NCBI GenBank assembly: GCA_018806985.1
Contig: JADANN010000063.1
Location: forward strand, 372,001-436,000
Reading direction: 5' to 3'
Source of the DNA: Angiostrongylus vasorum
Lineage: Eukaryota > Nematoda > Chromadorea > Rhabditida > Metastrongylidae
Length of the DNA: 64,000 nucleotides
The notes below the pieces were generated by a model. That model ran no database searches, was not told the DNA's origin, and was given only the letters and a program-made list of their open reading frames with translations. This document shows, in pieces, positions 1-12,099 of the stretch. Made by a program: the position numbers and the translations under genes. How positions within the stretch are numbered: position 1 is the first letter of the stretch; the number at the start of each line of letters is the position of its first letter.

Positions 1-4
1 GAGA

Positions 5-135
5 GTGCGGGTAGCGCAATGGGCGCAATTCATCACGGGCGCTGTTCTGATTCGAAACCGCCATCCGCGAGCTCACCAAGCCTCTTATTCCCACTTGTTC
101 AGGAAATTGGTACCAGTCTTATCAAGGAATAATTC
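5..135 (+). mobile_element. tRNA-like SINE, family B-related (G-rich head subtype)
   Basis: The head GTAGCGCAATGGGCGCAATT resembles a pol III A box, followed by a degenerate B box near TGATTCGAAACC. The body GCTCACCAAGCCTC ... AAATTGGTACCAG is the same as in the family B copies elsewhere in the window. The 3' half of family B is missing; 136-310 is unassigned sequence. The nearest relative here is the copy at 43620. Confidence 0.5.
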
Positions 136-310
136 TCCCCCTGCATTTCAAGTGAGAAATGGCTCTTCCAGGACACCAAGCACAGAATTGACTCCACCGG
201 CGTTAAACGACATTTATAAACGGGACAAAGTCCTCAAGCAGCAATCGAACCCACATACAGAAAGTTCGAAGCCTTTCTTCTTTTATGATTGCGAGGAAGC
301 AGATTGAGTA

Positions 311-647
311 GACGAAGTTCTGGGAGTCGCACAATAGTTGAAATTTATGAATAAATAAAGTTTACAGACTTCAAGCCTACTTTTCTTGTTCAGAGGTTGA
401 TTTGTAATTGCTTTGCAAGACAGCAGAGCCGTTTCCTAGAATAAAATTGTTCTGTACAATCGGAAACAAAGATGAGCTAGCAGTTTTCTTTAATTACAGA
501 TTACATGTGGTATAAAAATTTAATAACAAGCTTGTGTATGCTTATGAATGTAGAATGCTTTTGACTATTTATGTCGAGCTTAAACAAAAGTCAAATTTGA
601 AGAAACTAGGCAAACTGGTCGTGTAATGAGTGGACGAGAGGACTAGT
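311..647. other. AT-rich stretch, nothing recognised
   Basis: I see no open frame of note, no RNA gene and no repeat shared with the rest of the window. Confidence 0.4.
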
Positions 648-1137
648 AAAATGAATCATAATGATGATGAAATATTTGCAAGGCTTCGGACTGCAGGTGT
701 CTGTGGTGAGGATCGACAACGCTATTACCATTTCCAGGTGCTAACGTGTTCACCACAGTACCATGCGGATCTTTGGCTTCGAGTTTCTCTCAGCCGTGTC
801 TTAACCGGTGCTAACACCAATCATCCGTGAAAGGGATTGTTCGGGAAGCACAAATCGGCGTTGAACCTAGTTAAGCTGTGGTATAAAAAGCGATTACATT
901 AAACCTGTGACTGTATGATGATAAAAGTGACAGATGGTGAATTCACTGTAGTTTCAGCTTAACTAGGTTGAATGAATTCATTACACGGTTGACGAAAGGC
1001 GGAACCTAAAGGACCCGCATGGTGGGTTAGCGAACAGGTTGGCCTCCGGGAGAGTAATGACGGGTACGATCCCCCCCCCCACGGACACCTGCAGCCCGGA
1101 GTATTCCAAATATCTCGACGTCATTACGCCATTAATT
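648..1137. repeat. SINE family A, two copies in inverted orientation
   Basis: The left arm (about 648-884) and right arm (about 954-1137) are both diverged family A sequence facing opposite ways. The arms meet at a matched inverted segment: CCTAGTTAAGCTG on the left, CAGCTTAACTAGG on the right, with about 70 bp between. The family core AATATTTGCAAGG... reads leftwards and ...CCAAATATCTCGACGTCATT rightwards. A run of about eleven C residues lies at 1070-1080. Confidence 0.6.
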
Positions 1138-1439
1138 TTCGAACAATCTAATAGATCATGCTGACTGGCAGCAACAGCGATCAACAGATTCGTCCATTTT
1201 TGCTGAACTATTTAGGCTGCATTAAAGTCATGATGGTTCGATACATTTGAAAAAAAAGACTAAATATATTCCGAGTGAGCACTTCGATAGCAAGAGAAAA
1301 ATAGTTTTCAAGTTTAGCACAAAAATCCAGTAAAAGTCACAAATTGCTTGCTACAAACGGGAAAAGAACAACATCATGGCTGAAAAAAAAACAGATTTAG
1401 TCGACTGTACTCGCAGCTGAAGGTATGAGAGCTGAAGGT

Positions 1440-1575
1440 ACGGTATGAGACTCGCACGCGCGACTATGCTCGAATAAAATCATCACCATGGACGACGGCT
1501 GTGAGGGAAAGAAACGAACGGCAAATGTAATGGGTTCTGCACAAGTGAAGACCGACCGTCCAAGTATCCAGGTAT
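1440..1575 (+). mobile_element. RTE-type LINE, 3' end fragment
   Basis: The sequence CATCACCATGGACGACGGC through GTGAAGACCGACCGTCCAAG parallels the 3' end of the large LINE at 11600-11700 (CACCACCATGGACTACGATT ... GAAGACGAACCGTCCAAG). It is a 5'-truncated remnant of about 130 bp with no coding capacity. Confidence 0.6.
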
Positions 1576-1972
1576 ACGATGCCAACAGAAAGTTTACATT
1601 CTAAAAAACACGAGATGGAGAGATTGTTATTTTTACGAAGTGCATTTTGTAAAATTATGGATTGCAGATTTTGCAGATTATAGGAAGGTGAATTCATGTA
1701 ATAAGTAAACATCGAAAACCTTAGGGTGGTTTTCAGTGCCATGTATGAAATCTGATTTGCGAGTATGGTAGATTGTAGATTTCGTGTTACTAGACATTGT
1801 AGGTGGTGAATGCAATTAGTAAACATAAAAAAATTACACATAGATTTTTTGAAAACGCCGTTTTTTTTTGCATTTTGTTTTAAATAAATCGTCATTATAT
1901 CTACAATGTGAATCCCAACACTTCTCACACTCGTTTCGTTTCCCCACTCGTCGTCCACAATGGTCTTCGAAT

Positions 1973-2302
1973 TTGTCGCCAGTTTTTTATTTACTGTCTT
2001 CTTTTTATGGGAGAGTATTATATGAAATATTGCCACAATGATGCTGAGATATTTGCAAAACTCCGAACCGCAGGTGTCTGCGGTGGGGGGCCGAACACGT
2101 TGCCGCCTTCGATCCGGAGGCTAACGCGTTCGCCACCACACCATGCGAGTCCTTCGTTTGGCCTTTCTAGTGTTCTCGCGTTCTCCTATAACTCGAACGG
2201 TGTGGTAGTGAATGCATCAGCGCTTCGGAAAGGGTTGGAGCGTGTTCGGTGCTCACCGATCACACCAGCGGTCTGGAGTTTTGTAAATATCTCACCATCA
2301 TT
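1973..2302 (-). mobile_element. SINE family A, palindromic (5'-inverted) copy with 12-bp TSD
   Basis: Inverted arms CCACAATGATGCTGAGATAT (about 2034) and ATATCTCACCATCATTGTGG (about 2286) enclose the tRNA-like part. An A-rich tail, in reverse complement (TTTTTTATTTACTG), is at the left, so the retroposon reads on the minus strand. TGGTCTTCGAAT occurs at 1961-1972 and 2303-2314 as a perfect 12-bp target-site duplication. Confidence 0.75.
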
Positions 2303-2364
2303 GTGGTCTTCGAATATTTTGCGTGTTGTTTCGCCTTCTGATTGAGGATATTTTCCTTACGAGT

Positions 2365-2545
2365 TCCGTAGCATAGTGGTCCGGACGATTTTTTCTTGCA
2401 ATCTTGGAGATGGTCAAAGGAGCCTGTAGTGCTATGGCGTTCCAGGTGGATTGGACGAGAGTGTTGTGGAAGGGGGTCTAACAAGCGCCTTCCCTACCTG
2501 ATCGACGGCGTCACAAACCACCGCTACGTGCTACTCCTCACCTCA
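2365..2545 (+). mobile_element. Possible tRNA-like SINE, separate family
   Basis: The stretch GTAGCATAGTGGTCCGGACG resembles a pol III A box, and the segment is GC-richer than its surroundings. I find no second copy in the window and no clear B box or TSD, so this rests on texture alone. Confidence 0.25.
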
Positions 2546-3003
2546 TTGTCGTCCTAACCACGAGCACAACGTTTACGATAAGAATCGAAAGCTTTGAGAA
2601 TAAGCGTTCAGAATTAACGTGTATTAAGAAAGACTGTGTGCAGAAAGTTAACAGCGACATCCGTATAATTTCAGCATAGATAATAAAGTCTTCGTCACTG
2701 ACAAGCCCACACAGCGTTGTCACAAATCATCTTACCTAACATTTCGACGATGTCACCTTTTTTCAGAATAGCGTTGATGAGAAGGTTGCTTGGGTTGAGA
2801 CATCTATGTGCAAGTAGAGCACTACTCTTTCTGTCAACAACAGTCTATCCGCAATCCATTCGTATAGTTTATCACTGTAGGATTCAAGGAGACGATCGGA
2901 CCCGGTTCAGTAACCGTTTTTTTATAATTGTTGTGCCTGAAAAGTGGTGTTCTCCGGACGACGCCGAACACCTCGTGTTGTAGGAGAACTATCGAAAGGA
3001 AGG

Positions 3004-3172
3004 ATAAAGCTCTCGGCGCTGATCAATCCTTAAGGGATACGCCATGTTTTCGAATTCATTAAGCATCGTTGGAGGTGATTAAATGCATATCTGGCTTTCG
3101 TAATGACTCACGGTGGCTTACCGATGTACAAGCCAGTGCTGCTATCCTCCCAGACAACTCTGACCTATACAG
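3004..3172 (-). mobile_element. SINE family B, 5'-truncated
   Basis: It reads GGATAAAGCTCTCGGCGCTG ... GATTAAATGCATATCTGGC ... CCGATGTACAAGCCAGTGC, the reverse complement of the 3' two-thirds of family B. It stops just after the CCCAGACAA motif, so the tRNA-like head is absent. Confidence 0.75.
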
Positions 3173-3289
3173 TAACGTGCGGCGAACTATTGATATATCG
3201 AGTCAACGCCACCATCCTCTTAGAGAAGTTTGGTAGCAATTTGCAGACCATAAAGAATGGAAGGGGTTGATTAGAACTAAGTAACAGTA

Positions 3290-3620
3290 CGCTATACAGG
3301 GGAGAATAGGGGAGCACAGAGTCACACTGGTTCCGACGACAGTTTTTTCGATTAAATTGTTTTTGATCTGCTTCCGATAACTTTGTCAACCTATTATCAC
3401 CTGTATCACCTGTCGTTCCGTTAGCCGTCGAGTGACTCAAGATGGTCTTCCACATTACCCATTCGCGCGCAAAAGTAGCCCAGTGGGTCCTGCTTAGTCT
3501 AGAAATTTGTCGAATATCACGCCCTTCTTCTGGGGCTTCAGTGAAGAACTCCGCCCATAATGTCTGTGGTTTTCCTGTAATGTGTTTGACATCTTCAGAA
3601 TCCTCCCAATGGTTTCCCAC
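3290..3620 (-). mobile_element. RTE-type LINE, 3' terminal coding fragment
   Basis: On the minus strand an open frame contains LWAEFFTEA and SRTHWATFARE. The same W-x-E-F-F-T-x and RTHWAT blocks end the second LINE (16040-16140, plus strand), so this is the extreme C terminus of that LINE subfamily's reverse transcriptase protein, 5'-truncated. A family C repeat begins at its boundary on the other side. Confidence 0.7.
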
Positions 3621-3626
3621 CTCATC

Positions 3627-3985
3627 GTGGCTGGTAGATGTTTCTTGGTGTCTGGTTACGATGTACAGCGGGGTGATTTATTCCTTCAGCATGGTCTCTC
3701 AAGCTGAGGTGTCTGGCATCTTCATCAGGAAGCCCAGCTAAGAGCAAATCAATACCAAGATCCACCACCGTCTTGGTATCGAACAAGTCGCATGATGGCA
3801 GATCTCCCTTTGATCCACAAGGGTGGTGGCGACCGCGTGACAACCTGGGGCAAACTTTGCCCAGGCTGATCTCAGGACCCCAGGGAACCACAATTTGTAA
3901 ATCGGGAAAACACCGAAAATAGGGAAATTATGCTGGAGCCTGCATAACCAGTGAGAATGGGCTATCTAAGTGTCCAAGCAAGTAT
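3627..3985 (+). mobile_element. Family C non-autonomous element
   Basis: It shares CGTGGCTGG, GATGTACAGCGG, AAGCCCAGCTAAGAG and GATCTCCCTTTGATCCAC with copies at 32.78, 33.16 and 50.87 kb. It ends in ACCAGTGAGAATGGGC followed by a degenerate AAGT-rich tail, like the RTE LINE 3' end. I infer RTE-driven mobilisation. Confidence 0.65.
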
Positions 3986-4187
3986 CTTGAAGAATCCAGT
4001 CTCTAACGGCTGTTCTCCTTCGGTTGTGGCTCACGCGCATTTCTTTTTCCTGCCTACCCGATCCTTGGCAGTTTAGCATTTAAAACGGCGTTCTTGACTT
4101 TCTACTGTTGGCGCAAATTAGAGCTTCAGACTTTTCTCCTTACTTCCGACTGTGCGTTATATAAGCCTAAGTGATCTTCCATCCTGC

Positions 4188-5255
4188 TTACCTATCGACT
4201 AGGTTTCTGACGTAAGCATTAAGAGAGATAGGATCGCGGAATCGAAAAGGAAGGCACGAAGTCGAGAGTTCTTTGTTCTCTTCCCTAAAATCGTCAGTGC
4301 TCTTAAAAGCTTCCCAAGCGGCTCGCTTTCTGCTGCTTAACTCTGCAGCTAAGTCGTTCACCGTACTAATTCTCTTACGAAGATATACGTAGCTGGTCCG
4401 TGCCTTCTTTGAGAAAACCAAAAGCGGCCCACTGTTCTTGCTTTTTTTCTCCAATTTCTGCTTTTTATCCAAATTTTCTCCAGAATCATGGAAGTTTGCT
4501 AGGAGTACCACTTGGCGCTAGTCATAACTTCTGTCGACTATGAAAAATCGTTTAACAGTGTCGAAAACAATGCGTTCTTGTCAGCGCTCTCCGACCACGG
4601 AGTGGACCTACCCCTACACAGAAACTCTGACGAACTGCACTACAAAAACTACTTTTCCATCGACTCCTTGCTTACCCACAAGAAAAAAGAGTTCGTCATG
4701 GCGACACAATATCGCCAAAACAGTTTAGTGCAGCAGTGCAGTGGATAGTGAAGTCACTCGAGTGGTATGAGAAAGGCAAACGTACTGTTGGAAAAATTCC
4801 TGTGCAACTGTCGACCAGATTATCATTTTTCTCAAGAAGTACCTGTAGAGGTACGAGGTGTTTTCTTTAGTCAGGGAATCATCAAGTTCGATTTTTTTTT
4901 CACCTTTGCACTGCTGTTTTATATGGGTTGCAAGAAGTACGTAATTTGTTGCCTCTAGCTTAGACGAAGTCGGTGAAGCTTAGAACAAGATGTGGCTGGC
5001 ACTCCCAAGCGACTCTCATGAGGTATGAGACGAATGCAGTCTATGCAGCGGAATCCCTTCCGAAATCCTCCTTGCTCATATGGTTCTGCTTCATCCAAGC
5101 TTTCTGATAATGACTGCAGAATTCGTGAACAGCATGTAGTGTGTACTCAATTTTTTTTGCCTCCAGTTCTAAGAAAACCGGCGGTGACAATATCGGGTTG
5201 TGGAGCGGTGCCTATCGTTGCGAGAGAAGAACACAGCATTAGTTTCACTTTTGAG
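4188..5255. mobile_element. RTE-type LINE fragments in opposite orientations
   Basis: Minus strand 4190-4450 encodes a decayed reverse transcriptase C-terminal stretch (YVYLRK, SSRKRAAWEAFKS), matching YVYLGRS and RRRRAAWTAF of the large LINE. Plus strand 4510-4870 encodes VDYEKSFNSVENNAFLSAL, the palm motif A region. Minus strand 5160-5250 matches the APGPDNVTADFLRAGG block. The pieces are out of order and inverted, so this is a rearranged or nested relic. It has no intact frame. Confidence 0.65.
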
Positions 5256-5330
5256 CGTTCCATCCTGATCCTTTCCGACTCCACGGTGTCATTGTTGTGT
5301 TCGAAAGAACTTTTTCTAAATGTCTAGGCG

Positions 5331-6240
5331 GGAGCTTTTCTCCCGAAATTTCAAGATTTTTTCTTTTACAACATGTGCCTATCAAAAATTCTTTTAAGGC
5401 TTTGGTTCCTGCCGTCACCATAAAACGTGATCATCTTCGCTGAAGAGGATCACATTTTCATTCAGAGGTCTTTATGTTCACAATTTCCTTCATTTTTTTA
5501 ACTGGTCTTATCCTCAGTGCCTTTCGTCGGATGTCTGAAATATTAACTAGGTCAGATTTTTTTATCTTTCCTTTACTTCTTTGCTCTCCTTACAACTTGT
5601 TCTGCAATTTCCCAAGTAATAGTCTTCGCTGATTATTTAAGTTGCTTCCCCTTGCCATTTCATGAGAAAGATTTCGTGACTCTGCATTCAACGGTCATTT
5701 CTTTTAAAAAATATTTTGTGAAAGAAGAGGAAGAATGAATTTTGCTTGTGTTGAAGATTCCCGCTTTCCCTTGCTTTTGAGGAAATTAGTCCTACAACTC
5801 GTCTTTTTCTTTCAAACTCAAACGCTGCACTAAATTCTTTTAGCACATTCGAGTATGGTATGCTGTCAAAAGCGCTTCTATAGAAATCTTTCAATTAATC
5901 ATATGATGCAGCAGAGGTAATAGGGCTTATGGCACTGATTTTCGGTACAGCTAATTTTCATAGTAATATTTTGCTACAAGATTCTTGAATGGTCCAATAC
6001 TGGGGTGAACCTCTTAAAATTGAAAAGTTCAACGGATATGAAAACATGGTAGTGAAATGAAAGATGTTAATTACAACGTCAAGTCGAGAGTTTAGGCTAA
6101 TCGTCATTCGTAATAGCAGCATTCTACCTCAGTAGGTGGTAGCAACACCGTAACAATGGGCTGTTCCTAGGTGTCGCACTGCACTTGGTCTCCTCATTTA
6201 TCAGAGCTGCCGAAAGTACATATTATATTTCTCTAGGGGG
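5331..6240. other. AT-rich stretch, nothing firmly recognised
   Basis: Minus strand 5688-5894 has a short open frame containing FYRSAFDSIPYSNVLKEF. The AFDSI piece recalls reverse transcriptase motif A, but the rest does not match, so I leave it unassigned. No other structure is seen. Confidence 0.3.
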
Positions 6241-6264
6241 GACTAGGTTAGGATCAAACCTGTG

Positions 6265-7311
6265 TTAAACATAGATTTCATGATTTGAAAAGCACACTCG
6301 CAAGATTGCATACTTCGTCATCTTGATAACAACGCTGAATACTAGGGATAAATAGGCCAGCTGAACTAGCAAAATATCATTCAAATAGACATTTTCTATG
6401 CCGACTCTTGCACCGTTCGTGAAAACGGGATATCCGAAAATTTCAATCTTCAAGAAATTCCCAAAGAATACCTCTATAGCACTCCCTTGAATTTCCTTAC
6501 ATCAGACGTCAAAGAGAAACTCACCGTTAACAATTCGAAAATTCGTATTTATGAACAACGGGTAGTCAGGATCAACAACCTTGCGTAAGAAAGAGCAGTG
6601 TCGTGTGATGCTATTTCATTCGGACAGTATTCCAGTCGATTTAACCTGCTTCGACCACGAAGACCAACATCGGCAGGAAGAACAAATGTGGTCAGTGTAC
6701 TCGGATCAATCGTTATCAGAATTTGACTAAGGCGAAGACGCCGAAACGCTATCCGAAGAAAGTTTTTTTTTCCTACCAATCTCGTGTTGGTTGAGTAGTG
6801 AAAAAATAACCAAATTTAATAAAAACATTATATGAGAAATTAGTCGACGTTTAGTCGCAACGCACGGACTAAAGCAAAGCTTCTGAATGTTTTTCTAAAG
6901 CGTGATTTGCTCCGTAGAAACGTTAGAGTTACTGTTTTTGCTCTGCGTATGGGATCATTCACTTCAGCTATATCTGAGCGAAACCGCCTCATTATATTTG
7001 CGGAACAACTGTTTGTAAATTTGCCATTCAACACCGATTTCTGATCATTCCTTAGTCGGGAAAGCCATATGAATAAAAAAACGTAATTATCGCATAGTCT
7101 CCAACTATAATCCTACAATTCTAGAAAAATCTTAAATTGAAAAAAAAATCGATGTGCATTGTAGTAATTTGAGGTCTTCGATACGAAAACAGAAATGGAA
7201 TCCTTTATGCGTATTTAGTGTTCAGACCAGGAGATTGTTCTGTGTCAGACGCTGTCCTCTTTCATGGAAAAGAAGTACTGCTTGTTTATGTTGAAGATGC
7301 TCATCGGCCAT
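6265..7311 (-). CDS. Possible small multi-exon gene or decayed gene, unidentified
   Basis: I do not recognise this gene. On the minus strand an ATG at 7311 opens MADEHLQHKQAVLL to a GT donor (exon 7311-7228, 28 codons). A phase-0 exon, 7040-6933, follows (36 codons, acceptor TGATCAG, donor GTAACT). Further coding-like blocks are 6726-6580 (TIDPSTLTTFVLPADVGLRG, NEIASHDTALSYAR), a stretch ending at the strong donor GTGAGT at 6524 (VVDPDYPLFINTNFRIVN), and 6447-6265 (GYPVFTNGARVGIENVYLND plus a hydrophobic end). The later blocks do not all join in one frame, so the model is incomplete or the gene is broken. Residue composition looks coding and matches no mobile element in the window. Confidence 0.3.
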
Positions 7312-7319
7312 TGCTGTCA

Positions 7320-7775
7320 CTTCTGTTGCTGCCGTTGACATTCATTTCTGTGTGTATTCCTGAAATCAAGGATTAAACGATGGCTCGGATGACGGAAGTG
7401 TAGTGTCTTGAAAATTCTCACATGGTCACTTTTCGAACTAGTTGACCATATCTTCTCAAATTATGAATGTCAATTAGGTTGACAGAAAAGCGAGAAAGCC
7501 ATTCAGCCCCCGTCGGCCGAGGATGTAATGTGCAGTACCCCACGTAAAAATAGCTGCCGAAACTAAAAAAACCCAACTTGAATTCCTAGATCCCCGGTGA
7601 GAAGGATGCTGTTGCGCAGAAGAGTATTCTAACCATTAGTTATCCTATACTACTGGGGATGAAGTTGAATTCCTTGATGTAATAAACCTGTGCATAAACT
7701 AACTTTTCAAAAAACTATTTTTTCTTTTCTTTTATATATAAATTTTTATATATAAATAAACTTTCAAAAAACTGG
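7320..7775. other. AT-rich stretch, nothing recognised
   Basis: It holds a TA-rich run at 7730-7755 (TTTATATATAAATTTTTATA) and two near-identical ACTTTTCAAAAAACT / ACTTTCAAAAAACT segments. No gene is seen. Confidence 0.4.
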
Positions 7776-7780
7776 ACAAA

Positions 7781-7948
7781 GCGGTGGCCTACCGATGTAT
7801 CGAGCCAGTGCTGCTCTCCTCCCATACAAGTCTCGTACCAATTTCCCGACCCCGGAGTGATGGAAAGTTTGTGGGCCATGGGCGCGGGGATCAATTCGAC
7901 TTGTGTGTCGCAGGGCTCCTCCAACCACTGCGCCACGCGCGCCTCTGT
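7781..7948 (-). mobile_element. SINE family B, head and middle part
   Basis: From right to left it has the tRNA-like head (reverse complement of ACTGCGCCACGCGCGCC, giving GGCGCAGTGG as A box), a B-box-like region in GGGATCAATTCG, then GCCCATGG, ACTTGTATGGGAGG and the CGATACATCGGTAGGCC block. The 3' third is missing. Confidence 0.8.
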
Positions 7949-8500
7949 TGACAAGATAAGTAACGAAATTTAATTTATACATCAGCAATAGAAGGAAATT
8001 TCTGGAGCACATTTTTTCGTTGCAAGATGCCAACGCTTCTATGGTAAGAACAATATTATGTGGCTTTCTAAAGACTTTCGTAATTAAGCATACAAGGATC
8101 TGTTAATTCACTCTTTATTCACTAAAAAAGATTACTGATTAATCAATGACGATTTACTGGTGAATTCCGACGTTAATAGAAATTCAGTCATAGCAGCTAT
8201 TTTTGTGAATTCTCTTCAAGTTTTGTGTTATGTGAAGACAGATCTCTTTTTACGCTGATAAATGACATATGTGGCTGGAGCATTCTAAGATATTCGTTCT
8301 GATAAGCTTTTATGACGCATCAAGCACAAATCCATTTTCCATGAATGTCGCTCTCTGGAGATTCAACTGGAGACCAATTTTTTCCAATGTGCCATCCATT
8401 TCTATCAATCATTCCTTCCCGTAGATAAAAATTCAGGTTATAGTAGCGATTCGGCTTCTACATCGTTCTTGAGCGGACGCTTACTTTTTAATTCCTACTT
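7949..8500. other. Spacer, nothing recognised
   Basis: No gene or repeat is seen between the SINE and the 5' end of the large LINE. Confidence 0.4.
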
Positions 8501-11500
8501 TTGTTTCTGATCTCGGTTTTAACATCTCTGCGAATCAGCCAGTGGGAAGACCGAGCAAAGGATTCGTCGCCGAAAATACACTTTCCTCTGATCTACATCG
8601 TGGTGAAGATGCGCCCTTGCAAGGATACGTCAGGACTCCAGGGAGGACCACGGCCAGCAATAGGCCAGCTTCAGTACCGTGCACACTGGGTGCTCCCGTC
8701 TATGACGTCAGGCGGTGAGACGACCGGTGAAAGGCCAGAAAATCTCGGGTTACGCAGGACGTCATCGGAACAGGATCTGACGAACACACGCACAACACGC
8801 CATGGAGATGGTTTCTTACTATGCATGTATAATGCCAGAACACTCTCCACAGACGCCGATCTTCACGCCCTTCTTGTAGCCTCAGATCGCATTAAATTTC
8901 ACGTGATCGCATTACAAGAAACAAAAATCAAGAAGACCGACATACGCCAACTAAACAACGGTACCCTTGTGATCCGTTGAGAAAAGGTCCCTTCACGAAA
9001 TGTCGGCGGCCTAGGCTTTGTCGTCCACCCATCCATTGTCCATCTCGTCGACTCATACGAGATCCTTTCCCCTCGCCTAGCCGCCCTCCGTCTTCAACTG
9101 TCGCATCATAAGAAGATCGCTATCATCAACTGCTACTCACAGACCGACGCAGCTGGTGAGCACGAATTAAATGCGCTCTACTATCAGTTTGAGGAAGTCA
9201 TCCGCAACGATATAGCATATCAACTTGTTGTCAGGGACTTCAACGCAAGAAGAGGAAAGGCCAACGAGAGCGAATACAGGATCGGAAATTTTGGATTAGG
9301 AGAAAGAAATGGGAATGGGAACCGTCTCGCAGGACTCCTGTCAGCAGCACGTGTGCTCCATGGAAACTCGTTTTTCCAGAAGAAAGAAAGCCGCCGCTGG
9401 GCATGGGAGTCTCCCAACGGCATGACTCATGCGGAGATCAACCATATTCTGACAAACAGAAGATGGCGCCTACTTGACACATTGGTAGTTCCGTCATTCT
9501 GTACTGGTTCCGATCACGCCTTCTTCGCACGAAGATTCGATTCAACCGCAAGCTGGAAAAGACCTCTCTGCATCGACCACGAGGAAAAATTCTAGCTGTA
9601 TACGACGAGAACATTGTGAACGAAGTCCTATCCAAACGTGAATGGCAGATTAAAGAAGACCCGACCGAAGACTACGAGCCGCTTGTCGAAGGACTGAAAA
9701 GCTGTGCCGAATTCTCCTCAGTTCCTCAGGCAGGAAGATCGGAGAGCATCTCCGTCACTACTAAGGATTTGCTCGAAAAGAGAAGGAAACCGAAGCTCTA
9801 TCCTACTGCAACACGTTTGACATGGCTAGTAATAAATGCCAGCTGCAGAATAGCTTTGCAGGAAGATCTACAATGGTACAAGCAGAAGAAACTACTGGAA
9901 GCAGCAGCGAAAAGAAGCGGTCCGAAAAAATGCCGTCGGAATTTGTGTGATTATAATGTTTCCGCTGTCAGCCCTGAAGAACGAAGATGGGATCGTCAAA
10001 AGTTCCCGCCATGATGTGGAATTAATAGCGGAAACGTTCTACACCAACCCTTTTCCGTTCCACAATCCCCGTCCCGCACGCTAATATTGCCGCTAAAGAA
10101 AAAACCACCCGGAATTCTTCCGTCACAGGTTCGAGTTGCGATAGAAAGCATGAAAAGATGTTCAGCTCCAGGACCAGACAATGTCACCGCCGATTTCCTT
10201 AGAGCTGGAGGCCACAATTTACATGTACTTCTCGTAAATCATGTGACAGCCTACATTCAAATGAAAAAATCCCAGACCAGTGGAGGACGCCGTGCATGGC
10301 CATCCTGCCAAAGAAAGGAGACCGAAGGGATCTTGGTAGCTATCGTCCCATATGTTTTTTGAGTGTGCTCTACAAGCTCTTAACGAAGATTATCCTCCTG
10401 CGCATGTCAAGGACATTGGATGAGGAGCAACCAGTCCAGCAAGCAGGATTTCGGAAAGGATTTTGCTGTATGGACCACATCCAAACCGTGTCCAGGGTCA
10501 TCAAAGTTCGTCGGGAATTCCACTTGCCTCTAGTCTAACCTTTGTCGACTATGAAAAACGTTTGACAGTGTCGAAACGAATGCATCCTATCAGCGCTCGT
10601 CGACCAAGGTTTGGACCGTCCTACATAAGAACTCTGTGCGACTTTTGTCGGAACTGCGCTGCGAAAATACAGCTTTTCCATCAACCTCTTATCATACCCA
10701 TAGGAAAAAGGGGTTCGACAGGGCGACACAATATCGCCAAAGCTGTTCAGTGCCGCACTGCAGTGGATAATGAAGTCACTCGATTGGGATGAGAAAGGCA
10801 TACGTATTGATGGAAAATTCCTATCAAACCTTCGTTTTTCCGACGACATTGTCATCTTCTCAAGCAGTACTCGTGAAGCAGAGATGATGATCAACGAGCT
10901 CAACGAAGGGAGGAGAGAGATCGGACTTCGCATAAATCGAAAGAAGACCCAGTTCACGAAAAAACGCACGTTGCGAAGGCGGAAAGATTGAATTGGATGG
11001 CTCTCTCATTGCAGAGACCACCGCGTACGTATAGCTCGGGCGATCAATGAACATGGAAAAGAACATGAAGGAGGAACTAGATAGAAGAAGGAGAGCAGCT
11101 TGGACCGCATTCGGGCCTCTCAAACAAGCCACCGACCAACCGGAGGAGCCGAAAATCCGCGCTCATCTCTACGATTCTACGGTCCTCCCAACGCTCTGTT
11201 ATGCTGCGGAGACTTGGGTTGATACTTCAACTACGTCAAGAATGCTTCGCACTACTCACAGAGCGCCTGAGCGATGTCTCCTGAAATATAACCGGCACTC
11301 TCAATAGCTAGCCGGAATGCGAAGCTCTGACCTTCGAAATCTGTCACATCTTCGAGATCCAGGCGATTATACATCGATTGCGAAACATAGATGGGCCGGT
11401 CACATAATGAGAAGAACGGACGACAGATGGACGAAAAGAACGGTGGAGTGGACTCCAAGAGAATGCAAACGTGCCCCAGGACGACCACCTACACATTGGG

Positions 11501-11740
11501 TGGACGTGTTCGTAAACAAAGTTAATCACCTGTACCCACAGCTGCAGTTGTTTTACAGATCACGCTACGAGACTCGCAAGCGCTACCATGCTGGAACAGG
11601 ACCACCACCATGGACTACGATTGCGAGAAAAAGGGACGAATGACACGTGTGCTGGGGTCCGCACAGCCCATGAAGACGAACCGTCCAAGTTTCCAAGTAA
11701 GTATAGTAGCGATGTCATCAGCAAAGGTATGATGGAGTTC
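8501..11740 (+). mobile_element. RTE-clade LINE, nearly full length, decayed
   Basis: The coding region runs from an N-terminal apurinic-type endonuclease to a reverse transcriptase but is broken by stops (TGA at 8978) and frameshifts. Endonuclease: CMYNARTLS near 8820, ALQETKIKK (catalytic E) near 8915, then in another segment VRDFNARRG near 9235 (the usual GDFNA has G replaced by R) and [10 protein letters not shown] near 9510. Reverse transcriptase: APGPDNVTADFLRAGG near 10170, LPKKGDRRDLGSYRPI near 10300, QAGFRKGF near 10440, VDYEKR with the usual AFDS broken near 10545, RFSDDIVIF (catalytic DD) near 10830, then ATWV and GRPPTHWVDVF near 11490. The 3' end GAAGACGAACCGTCCAAG plus AAGTAAGTA is typical of RTE tails. 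It cannot make protein as it stands. Confidence 0.88.
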
Positions 11741-11744
11741 TATT

Positions 11745-12099
11745 GCCAGTTATTTCCTATTCCATCAGTCGTATTCTGAATTATTTCGTGATATTTTTTG
11801 CGGGCAGTTGTTAAAAAGTTGCATGAGATACTATTTTCTTGTCAGAGATCCCTCCTAATCTTGGCGATAATCGTTCCACGATTGTGAGATTCTGATCGCC
11901 AAGTTTCTGTTTTGCTTTTGAAGATGTTTCTATATTTAGCAGAAATGTCCCACTTATTTATTATTTCTGTGACCGCTTCTGCCCCAATTGGGCTTTCGGA
12001 AAGATAGTTCGAAGTCGATAAAAGCAAAACAAAGGAACGTCATGTACTTGTGCGCACTTCGACGAATTTTGAAACTGCGTGGATGCCGTCCACCATAAA
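11745..12099. other. Spacer, nothing recognised
   Basis: AT-rich, with no open frame of interest and no repeat shared with the window. Confidence 0.35.

Noticed and set aside
1464..2036. A 190-codon minus-strand frame
   Set aside because: It spans a LINE 3' fragment, spacer and the start of a SINE. The composition is low in coding signal, and no domain is recognisable.
5688..5894. AFDSIPYSN segment resembling reverse transcriptase motif A
   Set aside because: Neighbouring residues do not match any LINE block in this window, so the resemblance is probably chance.
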